A stretch of DNA of 64,000 bases from Geothrix sp. (GTDB lineage Bacteria > Acidobacteriota > Holophagae > Holophagales > Holophagaceae), in the NCBI RefSeq assembly GCF_020622065.1, contig NZ_JAHRYQ010000002.1:1258606-1322605 (forward strand), read 5' to 3'. Of the stretch, positions 19,077 through 26,356 are shown one piece after another. Positions within the stretch are counted from its first letter, which is position 1. Each line of letters begins with the position of its first letter. The position numbers were made by a program, and so were the translations under genes. Under the pieces are notes generated by a model. The model was given only the letters and a program-made list of their open reading frames with translations, did no database searches and was not told the DNA's origin.

Positions 19077-19915
19077 TCAAGACCGCCGACTGGATCCTCG
19101 ACCTCGGTCCCGAGGGCGGCGGCGAAGGTGGCCGCGTCATCGCCGTGGGCACGCCCGAGGAAGTGGCGCGGAAGAAGACCAGCGTGACGGGGAAGTACCT
19201 GGCGCCCTATTTGAAGTGATGATCAGCTCCAAGCCAGTGCACCCCTTCCCTTGGGTTCCATATCGGGCGTGGCCCTGCCGACTTTCCGCTGGGCCTGATG
19301 CTCATGGTTGCCAAGGTTGAGTGAAGAGCCACTGCCCATGGCATGTTCACGCGGCCCCTCCTGGGCCGCGCCCTTCGGACCATCACGCTCCGCGTGACGG
19401 TGGGCCTCCGCTCCTGCTTCGGCCTCAAGACCGCCGACTGGATCCTCGACCTCGGTCCCGAGGGCGGCGGCGAAGGTGGCCGCGTCATCGCCGTGGGCAC
19501 GCCCGAGGAAGTGGCGCGGAAGAAGACCAGCGTGACGGGGAAGTACCTGGCGCCCTATTTGAAGTGATGATCAGCTCCAAGCCAGTGCACCCCTTCCCTT
19601 GGGTTCCATATCGGGCGTGGCCCTGCCGACTTTCCGCTGGGCCTGATGCTCATGGTTGCCAAGGTTGAGTGAAGAGCCACTGCCCATGGCATGTTCACGC
19701 GGCCCCTCCTGGGCCGCGCCCTTCGGACCATCACGCTCCGCGTGACGGTGGGCCTCCGCTCCTGCTTCGGCCTCAAGACCGCCGACTGGATCCTCGACCT
19801 CGGTCCCGAGGGCGGCGGCGAAGGTGGCCGCGTCATCGCCGTGGGCACGCCCGAGGAAGTGGCGCGGAAGAAGACCAGCGTGACGGGGAAGTACCCGGCG
19901 CCCTACCTGAAATAG
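19077..19915 (+). pseudogene. Three promoterless copies of the uvrA C-terminal coding segment
   Basis: Each copy keeps the reading frame of the last 47 UvrA codons (from [19 protein letters not shown] to the stop). Each is open from an ATG in the spacer (18995, 19343, 19691), giving a possible 74-residue product whose first 27 residues come from the spacer. No Shine-Dalgarno sequence is evident before these ATGs. They are most simply non-functional by-products of the tandem duplication. The last copy, next to the convergent yjfB-like gene, may be the original uvrA 3' end. Confidence 0.7.
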
Positions 19916-19935
19916 GGATCAGGCCGGGAAAGAAA

Positions 19936-20109
19936 TCAGGCGTAGAGATCGACCCGCTGTCCGGTGCCGCCCGCCTGGGCCACCAGCTTGGCCATGTCGG
20001 CCCCCTGCTCGGCCTGGATGTCGATGACCTTCTTGAGCACGCTGACGACGACCTCGTTCTGGGTCTGGAGCTGCTTCTGGGCGGAGATGGCGGCGAGGGT
20101 GATGTCCAC
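19936..20109 (-). CDS. YjfB-like small putative motility protein
   Basis: A 57-residue protein starting at GTG 20109, with GAGG upstream (CTGAGGTTCCC). The sequence VDITLAAISAQKQLQT, VVVSVLKKVIDIQAEQGADM and C-terminal GQRVDLYA follows the YjfB pattern: helix, V-x-V-L-K-K helix, then a short x-V-D-x-x-A end. YjfB proteins are small, of unknown function, and usually sit near flagellar genes. Here it lies 17 bp downstream of csrA in the rnd-fliW-csrA operon, which supports the call. Confidence 0.72.
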   Translation of the reverse strand: MDITLAAISAQKQLQTQNEVVVSVLKKVIDIQAEQGADMAKLVAQAGGTGQRVDLYA

Positions 20110-20126
20110 GGGAACCTCAGTGGGCC

Positions 20127-20378
20127 TTATCGGGCCCTTGGCTTGCGGACTTGAGCGGCCCGGAGGAGGGCCGCGGCGTCCTGGACCGGGATCCGGGCCT
20201 CGGTGGCGGCCTTGTTCTCGGCTGCAATGGCTTCAAACACTTCGCGTCGGTGGACTTGAACGCTTCGTGGGGCCTTGATGCCCAGGCGGACGCCTTCCTT
20301 CGTGATGCCGAGGACGATGACCTCCACCTCGCCCCCGATGACGATGGATTGATCCGGCTTCCTCGTGATGACGAGCAT
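20127..20378 (-). CDS. csrA: Carbon storage regulator CsrA
   Basis: An 83-residue RNA-binding protein. The N-terminal MLVITRKPDQSIVIG and GVRLGIKAPRSVQVHRREV segments are canonical: beta-strand 1 with L4/R6 and the strand-5 R-x-E-V contact. The C-terminal tail is about 20 residues longer than in E. coli CsrA. CsrA dimers bind GGA motifs in mRNA leaders, for example flagellin mRNA, and are antagonised by FliW, whose gene is directly upstream (6-bp gap). This arrangement is the usual fliW-csrA module of flagellated bacteria. Confidence 0.96.
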   Translation of the reverse strand: MLVITRKPDQSIVIGGEVEVIVLGITKEGVRLGIKAPRSVQVHRREVFEAIAAENKAATEARIPVQDAAALLRAAQVRKPRAR

Positions 20379-20384
20379 GGTGGG

Positions 20385-20786
20385 TCAGTCCTGGGGGAGG
20401 ATCGGGAATCGCAGGGGGTATTTCTCGGCGTTCAGCGCGATCTGGAAGCCCACGCGGGTCTTCACATTGACGACCAGGGGCCCGGCCAGGTTCGTGGTCA
20501 TCCGCCGGGGATCCTCGGGAATCACCACGAGGGTCAGGATCAGGGCGTCCTCCGGGACCTCAAGGCCCAGGGCTTCGGCGTCTTCGTCGCCCAGGGGCAC
20601 GGCGTAGTCCTCCTGGATGCCCGCCGGATCCAGGCAGGTGAAGGCGATCTCCGGAGACTCCACGGACTGGAGGAACTTCAGGGGGTAGCCGTCCCGGGGC
20701 TCGAAGAGCCGGAAGGTCGTCAGCTGGGGGAAGCCCAGGAGACCCTTGGGAAAGGTGAGGAGGATGCCGTCATCGGTCGTGGTCAT
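20385..20786 (-). CDS. fliW: Flagellar assembly factor FliW
   Basis: A 133-residue protein with FliW signatures: LLTFPKGLLGFPQLTTFRL at the N-terminus, FTCLDP in the middle, and NLAGPLVVNVKTRVGFQ near residue 105. FliW binds flagellin and allosterically inhibits CsrA, coupling flagellin export to translation. The start ATG 20786 overlaps the RNase D stop by four bases (ATGA), so fliW translation appears coupled to that of rnd. The csrA gene follows at once. No flagellin gene is in the window. Confidence 0.95.
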   Translation of the reverse strand: MTTTDDGILLTFPKGLLGFPQLTTFRLFEPRDGYPLKFLQSVESPEIAFTCLDPAGIQEDYAVPLGDEDAEALGLEVPEDALILTLVVIPEDPRRMTTNLAGPLVVNVKTRVGFQIALNAEKYPLRFPILPQD

Positions 20787-21757
20787 GGTCGCTCGGTGTT
20801 GTTCCAGATCAATCCATCGGACGAATCAGCGTCCTCCTGAGTTTCAAGTCCTCCCTCGCGGAAGACCTCCCAGAGGGCTTCCGCGCGTTTGCGGCGGAAG
20901 CGCGGGTTGGGGATGGTGCGCTCCAGGGCCTCCTTGGAGGCCGGGGGATGCGCCAGGCGGGCCATGAGCCAGCGGTTGCCCAGCTCCATGACGGCCCCGA
21001 CATCGCCTTCGTTGCCCCAGGCCCAGCGCAGGGCCGTGAGCTTCTTGGCCCGTTCCACGGCCAGGTCGCCCAGGTGCCTGACCTTGTCCACCACGGGGTC
21101 ATGCTTGGGGGGCACATAGGCCCGTACCCGCTTCAGCAGGTGTCGCATCTCCTTGGGCAGGCTGGCGAGCCGGGGGCCGATCTCCGGATGGTCCCGCTTG
21201 GCATCGGCCTCGTCGGCCAGGATGCGCAGCAGGGGCAGGAGCAGGGCCGCATCGCGGCTGGCGTAGCTGATCTGGGCGTCCCGCAGGGGGCGCAGCATCC
21301 AATTGGAATCCTGTTCCTCCTTGGGGATGTCCAGGCCCAGCTTGAGCTTGGCCATGGTCTTGAGGCCGGGCTGGGGGTAGCCGAGCGCGCGGGACAGCAG
21401 CATGGTGTCGAAGATGCTGTCGGGCACCACATCGTAGATCCGCTTGAAGACGATGCCGTCGCCGGAGAAGTCGTGGACGATCCAGGGCACCTGGGCCATG
21501 GCCTGCAGGGCGGGCCGCATGAGGTCGTCGAGGGCCAGGGGATCCACCAGCCAGGCCTGGTCGTGCGTGGCGACCTGCATGAGGGCCAGCACGCAGTGGT
21601 GCATGCCCGTGAGGCTGCACTCGATGTCCACGGACAGCACGCCGGCCGCGTGCCACAGGGGGAGCGCCTCCTGCAGCTTCTCGGGCGTGTCCACGAAGGT
21701 CGTGGGAAGGTCGAAGTGATCGAGCACCATCCGGCCAGTATGGCAGTCCGGTACCAT
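20783..21757 (-). CDS. rnd: Ribonuclease D-like 3'-5' exonuclease
   Basis: A 324-residue protein. The DEDDy exonuclease domain occupies about 25-200: LSVDIECS (Asp/Glu of motif I), VHDFSGD (motif II) and YASRDAA (motif III, Tyr and Asp). An HRDC-like helical region follows at about 215-305 (KLTALRWAWGNE, then NPRFRRKRAEALWEVF). RNase D trims 3' ends of tRNA precursors and small RNAs. The start is uncertain: ATG 21757 follows AAGGA closely; ATG 21730 is possible but lacks a ribosome site. It is the first gene of an operon with fliW, csrA and the yjfB-like gene, an unusual leader for that module. Confidence 0.9.
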   Translation of the reverse strand: MVPDCHTGRMVLDHFDLPTTFVDTPEKLQEALPLWHAAGVLSVDIECSLTGMHHCVLALMQVATHDQAWLVDPLALDDLMRPALQAMAQVPWIVHDFSGDGIVFKRIYDVVPDSIFDTMLLSRALGYPQPGLKTMAKLKLGLDIPKEEQDSNWMLRPLRDAQISYASRDAALLLPLLRILADEADAKRDHPEIGPRLASLPKEMRHLLKRVRAYVPPKHDPVVDKVRHLGDLAVERAKKLTALRWAWGNEGDVGAVMELGNRWLMARLAHPPASKEALERTIPNPRFRRKRAEALWEVFREGGLETQEDADSSDGLIWNNTERP

Positions 21758-21785
21758 GATCCTTCGTCACGATCTGCGAGGCCTC

Positions 21786-22055
21786 ATGAACCGCTCCCTC
21801 TTCTGGACCACCTTCGCCACCGTATTTCTCGCGGAAGTGGGCGACAAGACTCAGCTGGCGGCCATGACGGCCACCGTGCGCAGCGGCCAGATCTGGACCG
21901 TGTTTCTCGCCGCCAGCGCGGCCCTGGTCTGCGCCACGGCCATCGGCGTGGCCCTGGGCGGCGTCCTGTTCCGCTACATCCCGGAGGCCGCCATCAAGTG
22001 GGCCGCAGGATGCGCCTTCATTGCGGTGGGTCTGTGGGTGCTGATCAAGGGCTGA
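21786..22055 (+). CDS. TMEM165/GDT1 family half-size membrane protein
   Basis: An 89-residue protein with three hydrophobic segments and the family signature E-V-G-D-K-T at residues 17-22 (FLAEVGDKTQLAAM). Full-length members have two such repeats and transport Mn2+ or Ca2+ against protons; this protein has only one, so it should dimerise. The start ATG 21786 is chosen over 21756 because GCGAGG precedes it. It is divergent from RNase D. Its last 22 bases overlap the next gene if the proposed GTG start of that gene is right. Confidence 0.85.
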   Translation: MNRSLFWTTFATVFLAEVGDKTQLAAMTATVRSGQIWTVFLAASAALVCATAIGVALGGVLFRYIPEAAIKWAAGCAFIAVGLWVLIKG

Positions 22056-22486
22056 CCTCCGGGCCCGCTCCCGGACCTGCTTCAGGCCCGATCCGCCTCT
22101 TCTACGACGGTGGCTGCGGCTTCTGCCATGCGGCGGTGCGCTTCATCGCCCGGCGCGATGCGGCAGGCTGCATTCGGTTCGCCCCCCTGGGGGGAGCCAC
22201 CTTCCAGCGACAGATTCCCGAGATGGATCGCCGGAACCTGCCGGACAGCCTGGTGGTGCTTTCCCCGGAGGGCCGCGCCTTTGTGCGCTCGGACGCCGTG
22301 ATCCACCTTCTGCGGGCCCTGGGCGGCACCTGGGCGGTGGGAGGCCGCCTGCTGGCGGTCGTTCCCCGGCCCCTCCGGGACGGCGGGTACAACCTGGTCG
22401 CCCGCTTCCGCGCACACCTGTTCCGGCCGCCGGAAGGGGTCTGCCCCCGCCTGCCTCCCGCGCTCCTGGACCGCTTTGATCCTTAG
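22034..22486 (+). CDS. DCC-family thiol-disulfide oxidoreductase-like protein (DUF393)
   Basis: About 150 residues. The family signature DGGCGFC follows IRLFY near residues 20-31, then FIARRD, IRFAPLGG, DSLVVL, SDAVIHLLRALGG and a basic C-terminal helix with VARFR. DCC proteins contain a DxxCxxC motif at the start of a thioredoxin-like fold; their substrate is generally unknown. There is no ATG upstream of the motif; GTG 22034 is the best in-frame start, overlapping the GDT1-like gene by 22 bases. CTG or a shorter start is also possible. It converges with the metallophosphoesterase gene, overlapping by four bases. Confidence 0.75.
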   Translation: MGADQGLTSGPAPGPASGPIRLFYDGGCGFCHAAVRFIARRDAAGCIRFAPLGGATFQRQIPEMDRRNLPDSLVVLSPEGRAFVRSDAVIHLLRALGGTWAVGGRLLAVVPRPLRDGGYNLVARFRAHLFRPPEGVCPRLPPALLDRFDP

Positions 22487-23700
22487 GGTCTGGTCCCGGG
22501 CGCCGCCGGCCCCCGCCGCAGCGTGAGGATCGCGATCTCCGGAGGTGCGGCGATGCGGATGGGCAGGCCCACCACCCCGAGCCCGCGGCTTACATAGAGC
22601 AGGTCATCCCCTTGGCGGTAGAGCCCGTCCGTGCGGGGGCCGATGAGGTGCGCGCTGCTGAAGCCGGGGATGGGGTTGATCTGGCCCCCGTGGGTGTGGC
22701 CCGAGAGCGTGAGGCGGGCGCCGGCTTCCAGCGCGCGCTCCCACTCGCTGGGGCGGTGGTTCATGCAGATGCGGAAGGCCTCGGCGGGCAGGTCCCGGGC
22801 CGCTTCGGCGGGGCGCGGCCCGGGGCCGAAGACCATGCGGCGGAAGCGTCCGTTCCGCGCCATCGGATCCTGGAGGCCGAGGAGGGCGAGGGTGGCCCCG
22901 TCGCGCCGAATCAGCGTCGAGGCGTTCTCCAGGCAGCGGATGCCCTCGGCTTCCAGATCCCGCCAGATGGGACGCGGATCGTCGAAGTAGTCGTGGTTGC
23001 CCAGGATCGCGAAGGTACCCAGCGGCGGAGAGAAGCCGCGGAAGGCCTCCAGCAGCGGTTCCAGTTCGTCGGGGCGGCTGTCGACGAGATCGCCCGTGAA
23101 GAGCAGCAGGTCCGGCCGCTCGCGCTCGGTCAGCTCCCGCCAGCGGCGGAGGAGGCTCGGGCTCACCAGGGGGCCGGCGTGGAGGTCGCTGAGGTGGGCG
23201 ATGCGGAGGCCATCCAGTCCCTCAGGCAGGTCCGGAAAGCCGAGGGCCCGGCGGGTGATCTCGGGGTCGCCGTAGGCCTGCCGCGCGCCTCCGGCCCCCA
23301 GGGCCACGGCGGCGCCCGTGCTCGCCAGGGCGGCGGTCTGCAGGAAGGCTCGGCGGCTCAGGTCCACGGCGCCGTCGCCGACCTCTGCGCCGGGTTCCTC
23401 TGGGCGGTTCCTTCGCCAGAACCGCCAGGTACCCTCGGCCAGCATGCCGGCCAGCAGGTGCAGGACCGTGAAGGCCTGGAAGTAGAAGCCCCCCCGGGCC
23501 AGGGTTCGCAGCCACGGCAGGGCGCCATGGCCGCCCAGCCCCAGGATGCGGAAGCCCGCGAAGAGCACGAGGGGCACATGGATCAGGCCCAGAATCCACG
23601 GCAGCCAGCGCCGGTAGGGGGCGGCCACCTCCAGGCGCAGCAGCCGCAAGTGCAGCCACTGGACCAGGAAGATGAGGACGAGCGAGATCAGGAAGGGCAT
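22483..23700 (-). CDS. Membrane-anchored calcineurin-like metallophosphoesterase
   Basis: About 405 residues from ATG 23700. The first 95 residues contain about three transmembrane helices. A linker then carries a twin-arginine motif followed by a hydrophobic stretch (SRRAFLQTAALASTGAAVAL, about 116-135), so the catalytic domain is probably delivered by Tat. The phosphoesterase domain (about 165-395) has all metal motifs: HLSDLHAG, GDLVD, GNHDY and SGHTHGGQ. The closest known types are YkuE/YaeI-like enzymes; YaeI-type enzymes cleave UDP-2,3-diacylglucosamine. The substrate here is not evident. Confidence 0.87.
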   Translation of the reverse strand: MPFLISLVLIFLVQWLHLRLLRLEVAAPYRRWLPWILGLIHVPLVLFAGFRILGLGGHGALPWLRTLARGGFYFQAFTVLHLLAGMLAEGTWRFWRRNRPEEPGAEVGDGAVDLSRRAFLQTAALASTGAAVALGAGGARQAYGDPEITRRALGFPDLPEGLDGLRIAHLSDLHAGPLVSPSLLRRWRELTERERPDLLLFTGDLVDSRPDELEPLLEAFRGFSPPLGTFAILGNHDYFDDPRPIWRDLEAEGIRCLENASTLIRRDGATLALLGLQDPMARNGRFRRMVFGPGPRPAEAARDLPAEAFRICMNHRPSEWERALEAGARLTLSGHTHGGQINPIPGFSSAHLIGPRTDGLYRQGDDLLYVSRGLGVVGLPIRIAAPPEIAILTLRRGPAAPGTRP

Positions 23701-23719
23701 CAAGGGCTCAACAGAAGTA

Positions 23720-26275
23720 CTACGGTCTCACGATCACGCTGAGGGTCCCCACAGTACGGTGCTTCATCGGCCCATCCAAGGGGCGATGCAGGCCCAGGGT
23801 GAAGCTCAAGTTGCCGCTCAGGCGGCGAAGCACATCCAGGGGCAGGCCCAGGCGGCGGCTGTCCAGTTCCAGCCCCGCCACGCGCTGGGCGGCGGGCCGG
23901 GGCTGGGCCCCGTCCCACACCGTCGAATGCTCCAGGTAGGCCTCCAGGGGCCCGAGGCCCAGCTCGCCACGCAGGCGGCGGAGGCGGTCCCCCGTGGCGG
24001 TGTAGGCCGGGAGCGCGGCCTGGGTCACGCGGTTCGCGTCCAGGGCCGAAGGCAGCAGCGAGGTGGCCACGCCCCCCAGGTGGAAGCGGTCGAGGGCGGT
24101 GGGGTCGCCCGTGATCCGCCCCTCTTCCAGCCGCACCGTGAGGGGGCTCCAGGGATTGAGCCAGCCCAGGGTGAGGGCGGCCCGGGTCAGGTTCCAGGTC
24201 TGGCCCGCGGTGCGGCCGCGCTGCTCGCGGAGGGCCGCGCTCAGGAGGACGCCCTGATCGTCGCGGCTCCAGTGGTTGCCCAGACCCGCCTCCACGCCCC
24301 CGAGAGACCGATGGGTGGTCAGTCCGTCCGGACCTTCGACGCGCTCGAAGGCCACCACGGGCCGAATGCGCGCCCGGGGCCGGCCCAGGTCTTCCCGCTC
24401 GAAGGCCAGCTCGGCGCCCCGGCGTTCACGATCGAAGCCCGCCGCCGGTACGAAGCGCTGGCTCGAAGGGCGTTCGAGGAGCGAGAAGGCCTGAAGGGAG
24501 GGAGCCCACCGCCACCCGCGCCAGGCGACCCCCGCCATGCCCCCGCGGGGGCCGGCGCCATCGCCCAGCCCCGCCAGGACCTGCCAGTTGAGGCGGTGGA
24601 GCAGGTCATTGCCCCCGAAGCCGAGCTGAGCGCTGAAGCCCGAGGGCGCGGCGCTGTACCCGGCGAGGGCAAAGGCGTCGTGGCTTTCGCCGACGCGATA
24701 CGGATGGGGCTCGACGGGCACCGAGGCGGGCAGGGGGCTGGGCTCGTCGGTAGGAGAGAGGATGGCGCCCGCCACCAGGGGCGCCGGGTCCATCCAGGAT
24801 GGCGGTGGAGCCGCGGGGGGCGGCTGCGTGACCTCCAGGCGGCGGATCTCGACGCCCGAGGCGGTGAGCCGCGTGAAGTAGATCCACTTGCCGTCCGGCG
24901 TGGCCACAGGGTTCCACGCGGCGGCCAGGGTCCGGGTGAGGGTCCGGCCCTGGGCGTCCACCAGGTTCCAGATGCCGTCGATGTCTTTCCATCCCGGGCC
25001 CCCCTTCGCCGGGGCGGGTGGGGTGAACTTTCCGGGCCGGACGCTGGTGCCGAGGATCCAGCGATACGGCTGGGCCTGCAGCACGCCTTCTTCGTTGGGC
25101 AGGCGGAGCTGGAAGCCCACGGTGTCGGCTCCGAGCCAGACCGGCTTCCAGGGCAAGGTGCCCTGCAGGCGGGGAACCCGCCGAGTGGGGGCCACGGTGG
25201 GGGTGGCGGGGGCATGGTCGGGGGGCTCGTCCGAGGCTGAGGGGGCGGCTTTGGGAGCGGGCTTCGGAGCGTTCAGGTCCCAGAGGTAGAGGCCGGGGTG
25301 TTTCGGATCCAGCACCCGGGCCAGGAGCTTCGTGCCATCCGGGCTCAGGGCCAGGTCGCTGACCCAGCCGTTGAGGCGGGTGAAGACCTCGCCCTCGCGC
25401 AGGCCCTGCGCCTTGGCCCGGCGCTCCAGCTCCAGGGCCGTGTGGGTCAGCTCGGCACAGAAGCGCTGGTAGCCGTCCTTGGGGCCGAATCCGAAGGTGG
25501 CGGTGAAGGCGGCCTCGAAACCGCGCGTTCCGGCCAGGCGGGTCCACAGCCCCTGGAGGACCTTCGGATCCGTGGACTTCGTCTCCAGCCAGGCCAGATA
25601 AGCGCTGCCCCCCAGGTAGGCCATGCTGCCACCGAGGAAACCGTCGGTGCGGCTCAGGGCTTCGTAGGTGGGCAGCTTGCCCTCCAGGGCCCACTGGCGC
25701 AGCACCGCGGCGCGGATGGCGCTGTGGGGCCGGCCGCTGCCCGTGAGCTTGCCTTCGATGAGGGTGGCGTAGCCCTCGGTGACCCAGCGGGGCGACTTTT
25801 CAGTGAGGGGGCCGAGGACGGCCGTCCAGCGCTGCCACAGATTTGGCTTGCGGGCGGGGCGCAGCAGGTGGTGCATGTGCCCCAGTTCGTGGACGACCAG
25901 GAGTTCGGCCCAGCCCCGGTGGTGGCCGATGATGGAATCGGCCTCGGGTTCGGTCTTCCAGAGCACCACATGGGGGCGCCGGAGCAGTGGGAAGGCCATG
26001 CCGTTGGCCTCCATCACGGGATCCTGGATCAGAATGTCGATGGGCTGACCGGGTTTCTCATAGGCGAATCCCACGAGTCCCAGGTACTGGGCGTGGATGC
26101 CTTCCACCCGGCTCGCCACCTCCCGGCCGAAAGACTCGAAGGCCGCGGGGCAGTGGATCCGGTAGTGGGCCGTGCTGAAGGTGAGCCAGCGGGCGTCCGG
26201 CGCCTGGACCGGGGGCGCCGCCTGGACCAGGGCGGACAGAAGGGCGATGCCGGCGGAGAGGGATCGACAGTTCAT
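23720..26275 (-). CDS. Exported zinc metalloprotease with beta-propeller-like and C-terminal barrel-like regions
   Basis: An 851-residue protein with a signal peptide (MNCRSLSAGIALLSALVQAA). Residues about 30-250 form a gluzincin domain: HELGH at 129-133 and third ligand E167 in WVTEGYA. Residues about 290-500 contain TolB/WD40-like blades (LSPDGTKLLARV, LYLWDL, PDGKWIYFTRL). Residues about 540-851 have alternating strand patterns with regular glycines (SAQLGFGGNDLL, GNLSFTLGLHRPL) and end in an aromatic-poor VIVRP; they look like an outer-membrane barrel or an autotransporter-like region. Similar three-part proteins are known, usually annotated as hypothetical. The substrate is unknown. It is divergent from mutL, with 80 bases between. 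Confidence 0.7.
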   Translation of the reverse strand: MNCRSLSAGIALLSALVQAAPPVQAPDARWLTFSTAHYRIHCPAAFESFGREVASRVEGIHAQYLGLVGFAYEKPGQPIDILIQDPVMEANGMAFPLLRRPHVVLWKTEPEADSIIGHHRGWAELLVVHELGHMHHLLRPARKPNLWQRWTAVLGPLTEKSPRWVTEGYATLIEGKLTGSGRPHSAIRAAVLRQWALEGKLPTYEALSRTDGFLGGSMAYLGGSAYLAWLETKSTDPKVLQGLWTRLAGTRGFEAAFTATFGFGPKDGYQRFCAELTHTALELERRAKAQGLREGEVFTRLNGWVSDLALSPDGTKLLARVLDPKHPGLYLWDLNAPKPAPKAAPSASDEPPDHAPATPTVAPTRRVPRLQGTLPWKPVWLGADTVGFQLRLPNEEGVLQAQPYRWILGTSVRPGKFTPPAPAKGGPGWKDIDGIWNLVDAQGRTLTRTLAAAWNPVATPDGKWIYFTRLTASGVEIRRLEVTQPPPAAPPPSWMDPAPLVAGAILSPTDEPSPLPASVPVEPHPYRVGESHDAFALAGYSAAPSGFSAQLGFGGNDLLHRLNWQVLAGLGDGAGPRGGMAGVAWRGWRWAPSLQAFSLLERPSSQRFVPAAGFDRERRGAELAFEREDLGRPRARIRPVVAFERVEGPDGLTTHRSLGGVEAGLGNHWSRDDQGVLLSAALREQRGRTAGQTWNLTRAALTLGWLNPWSPLTVRLEEGRITGDPTALDRFHLGGVATSLLPSALDANRVTQAALPAYTATGDRLRRLRGELGLGPLEAYLEHSTVWDGAQPRPAAQRVAGLELDSRRLGLPLDVLRRLSGNLSFTLGLHRPLDGPMKHRTVGTLSVIVRP

Positions 26276-26356
26276 GACACCAGTGTGCCCTTTCGCGGGG
26301 GATCCTTCCTGCCTTCCCTATACGGGCGGGGCCGGACAGCTGATAGCGTCTTACCC

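Noticed and set aside
18995..19219. 74-codon ORF fusing spacer sequence to a UvrA tail (repeated three times)
   Set aside because: Arises only from the tandem duplication and lacks a ribosome binding site; not annotated as a gene, though its expression could be tested.
25298..26356. In-frame upstream extension of mutL
   Set aside because: Runs antisense through the metalloprotease gene; MutL homology starts at ATG 26357.
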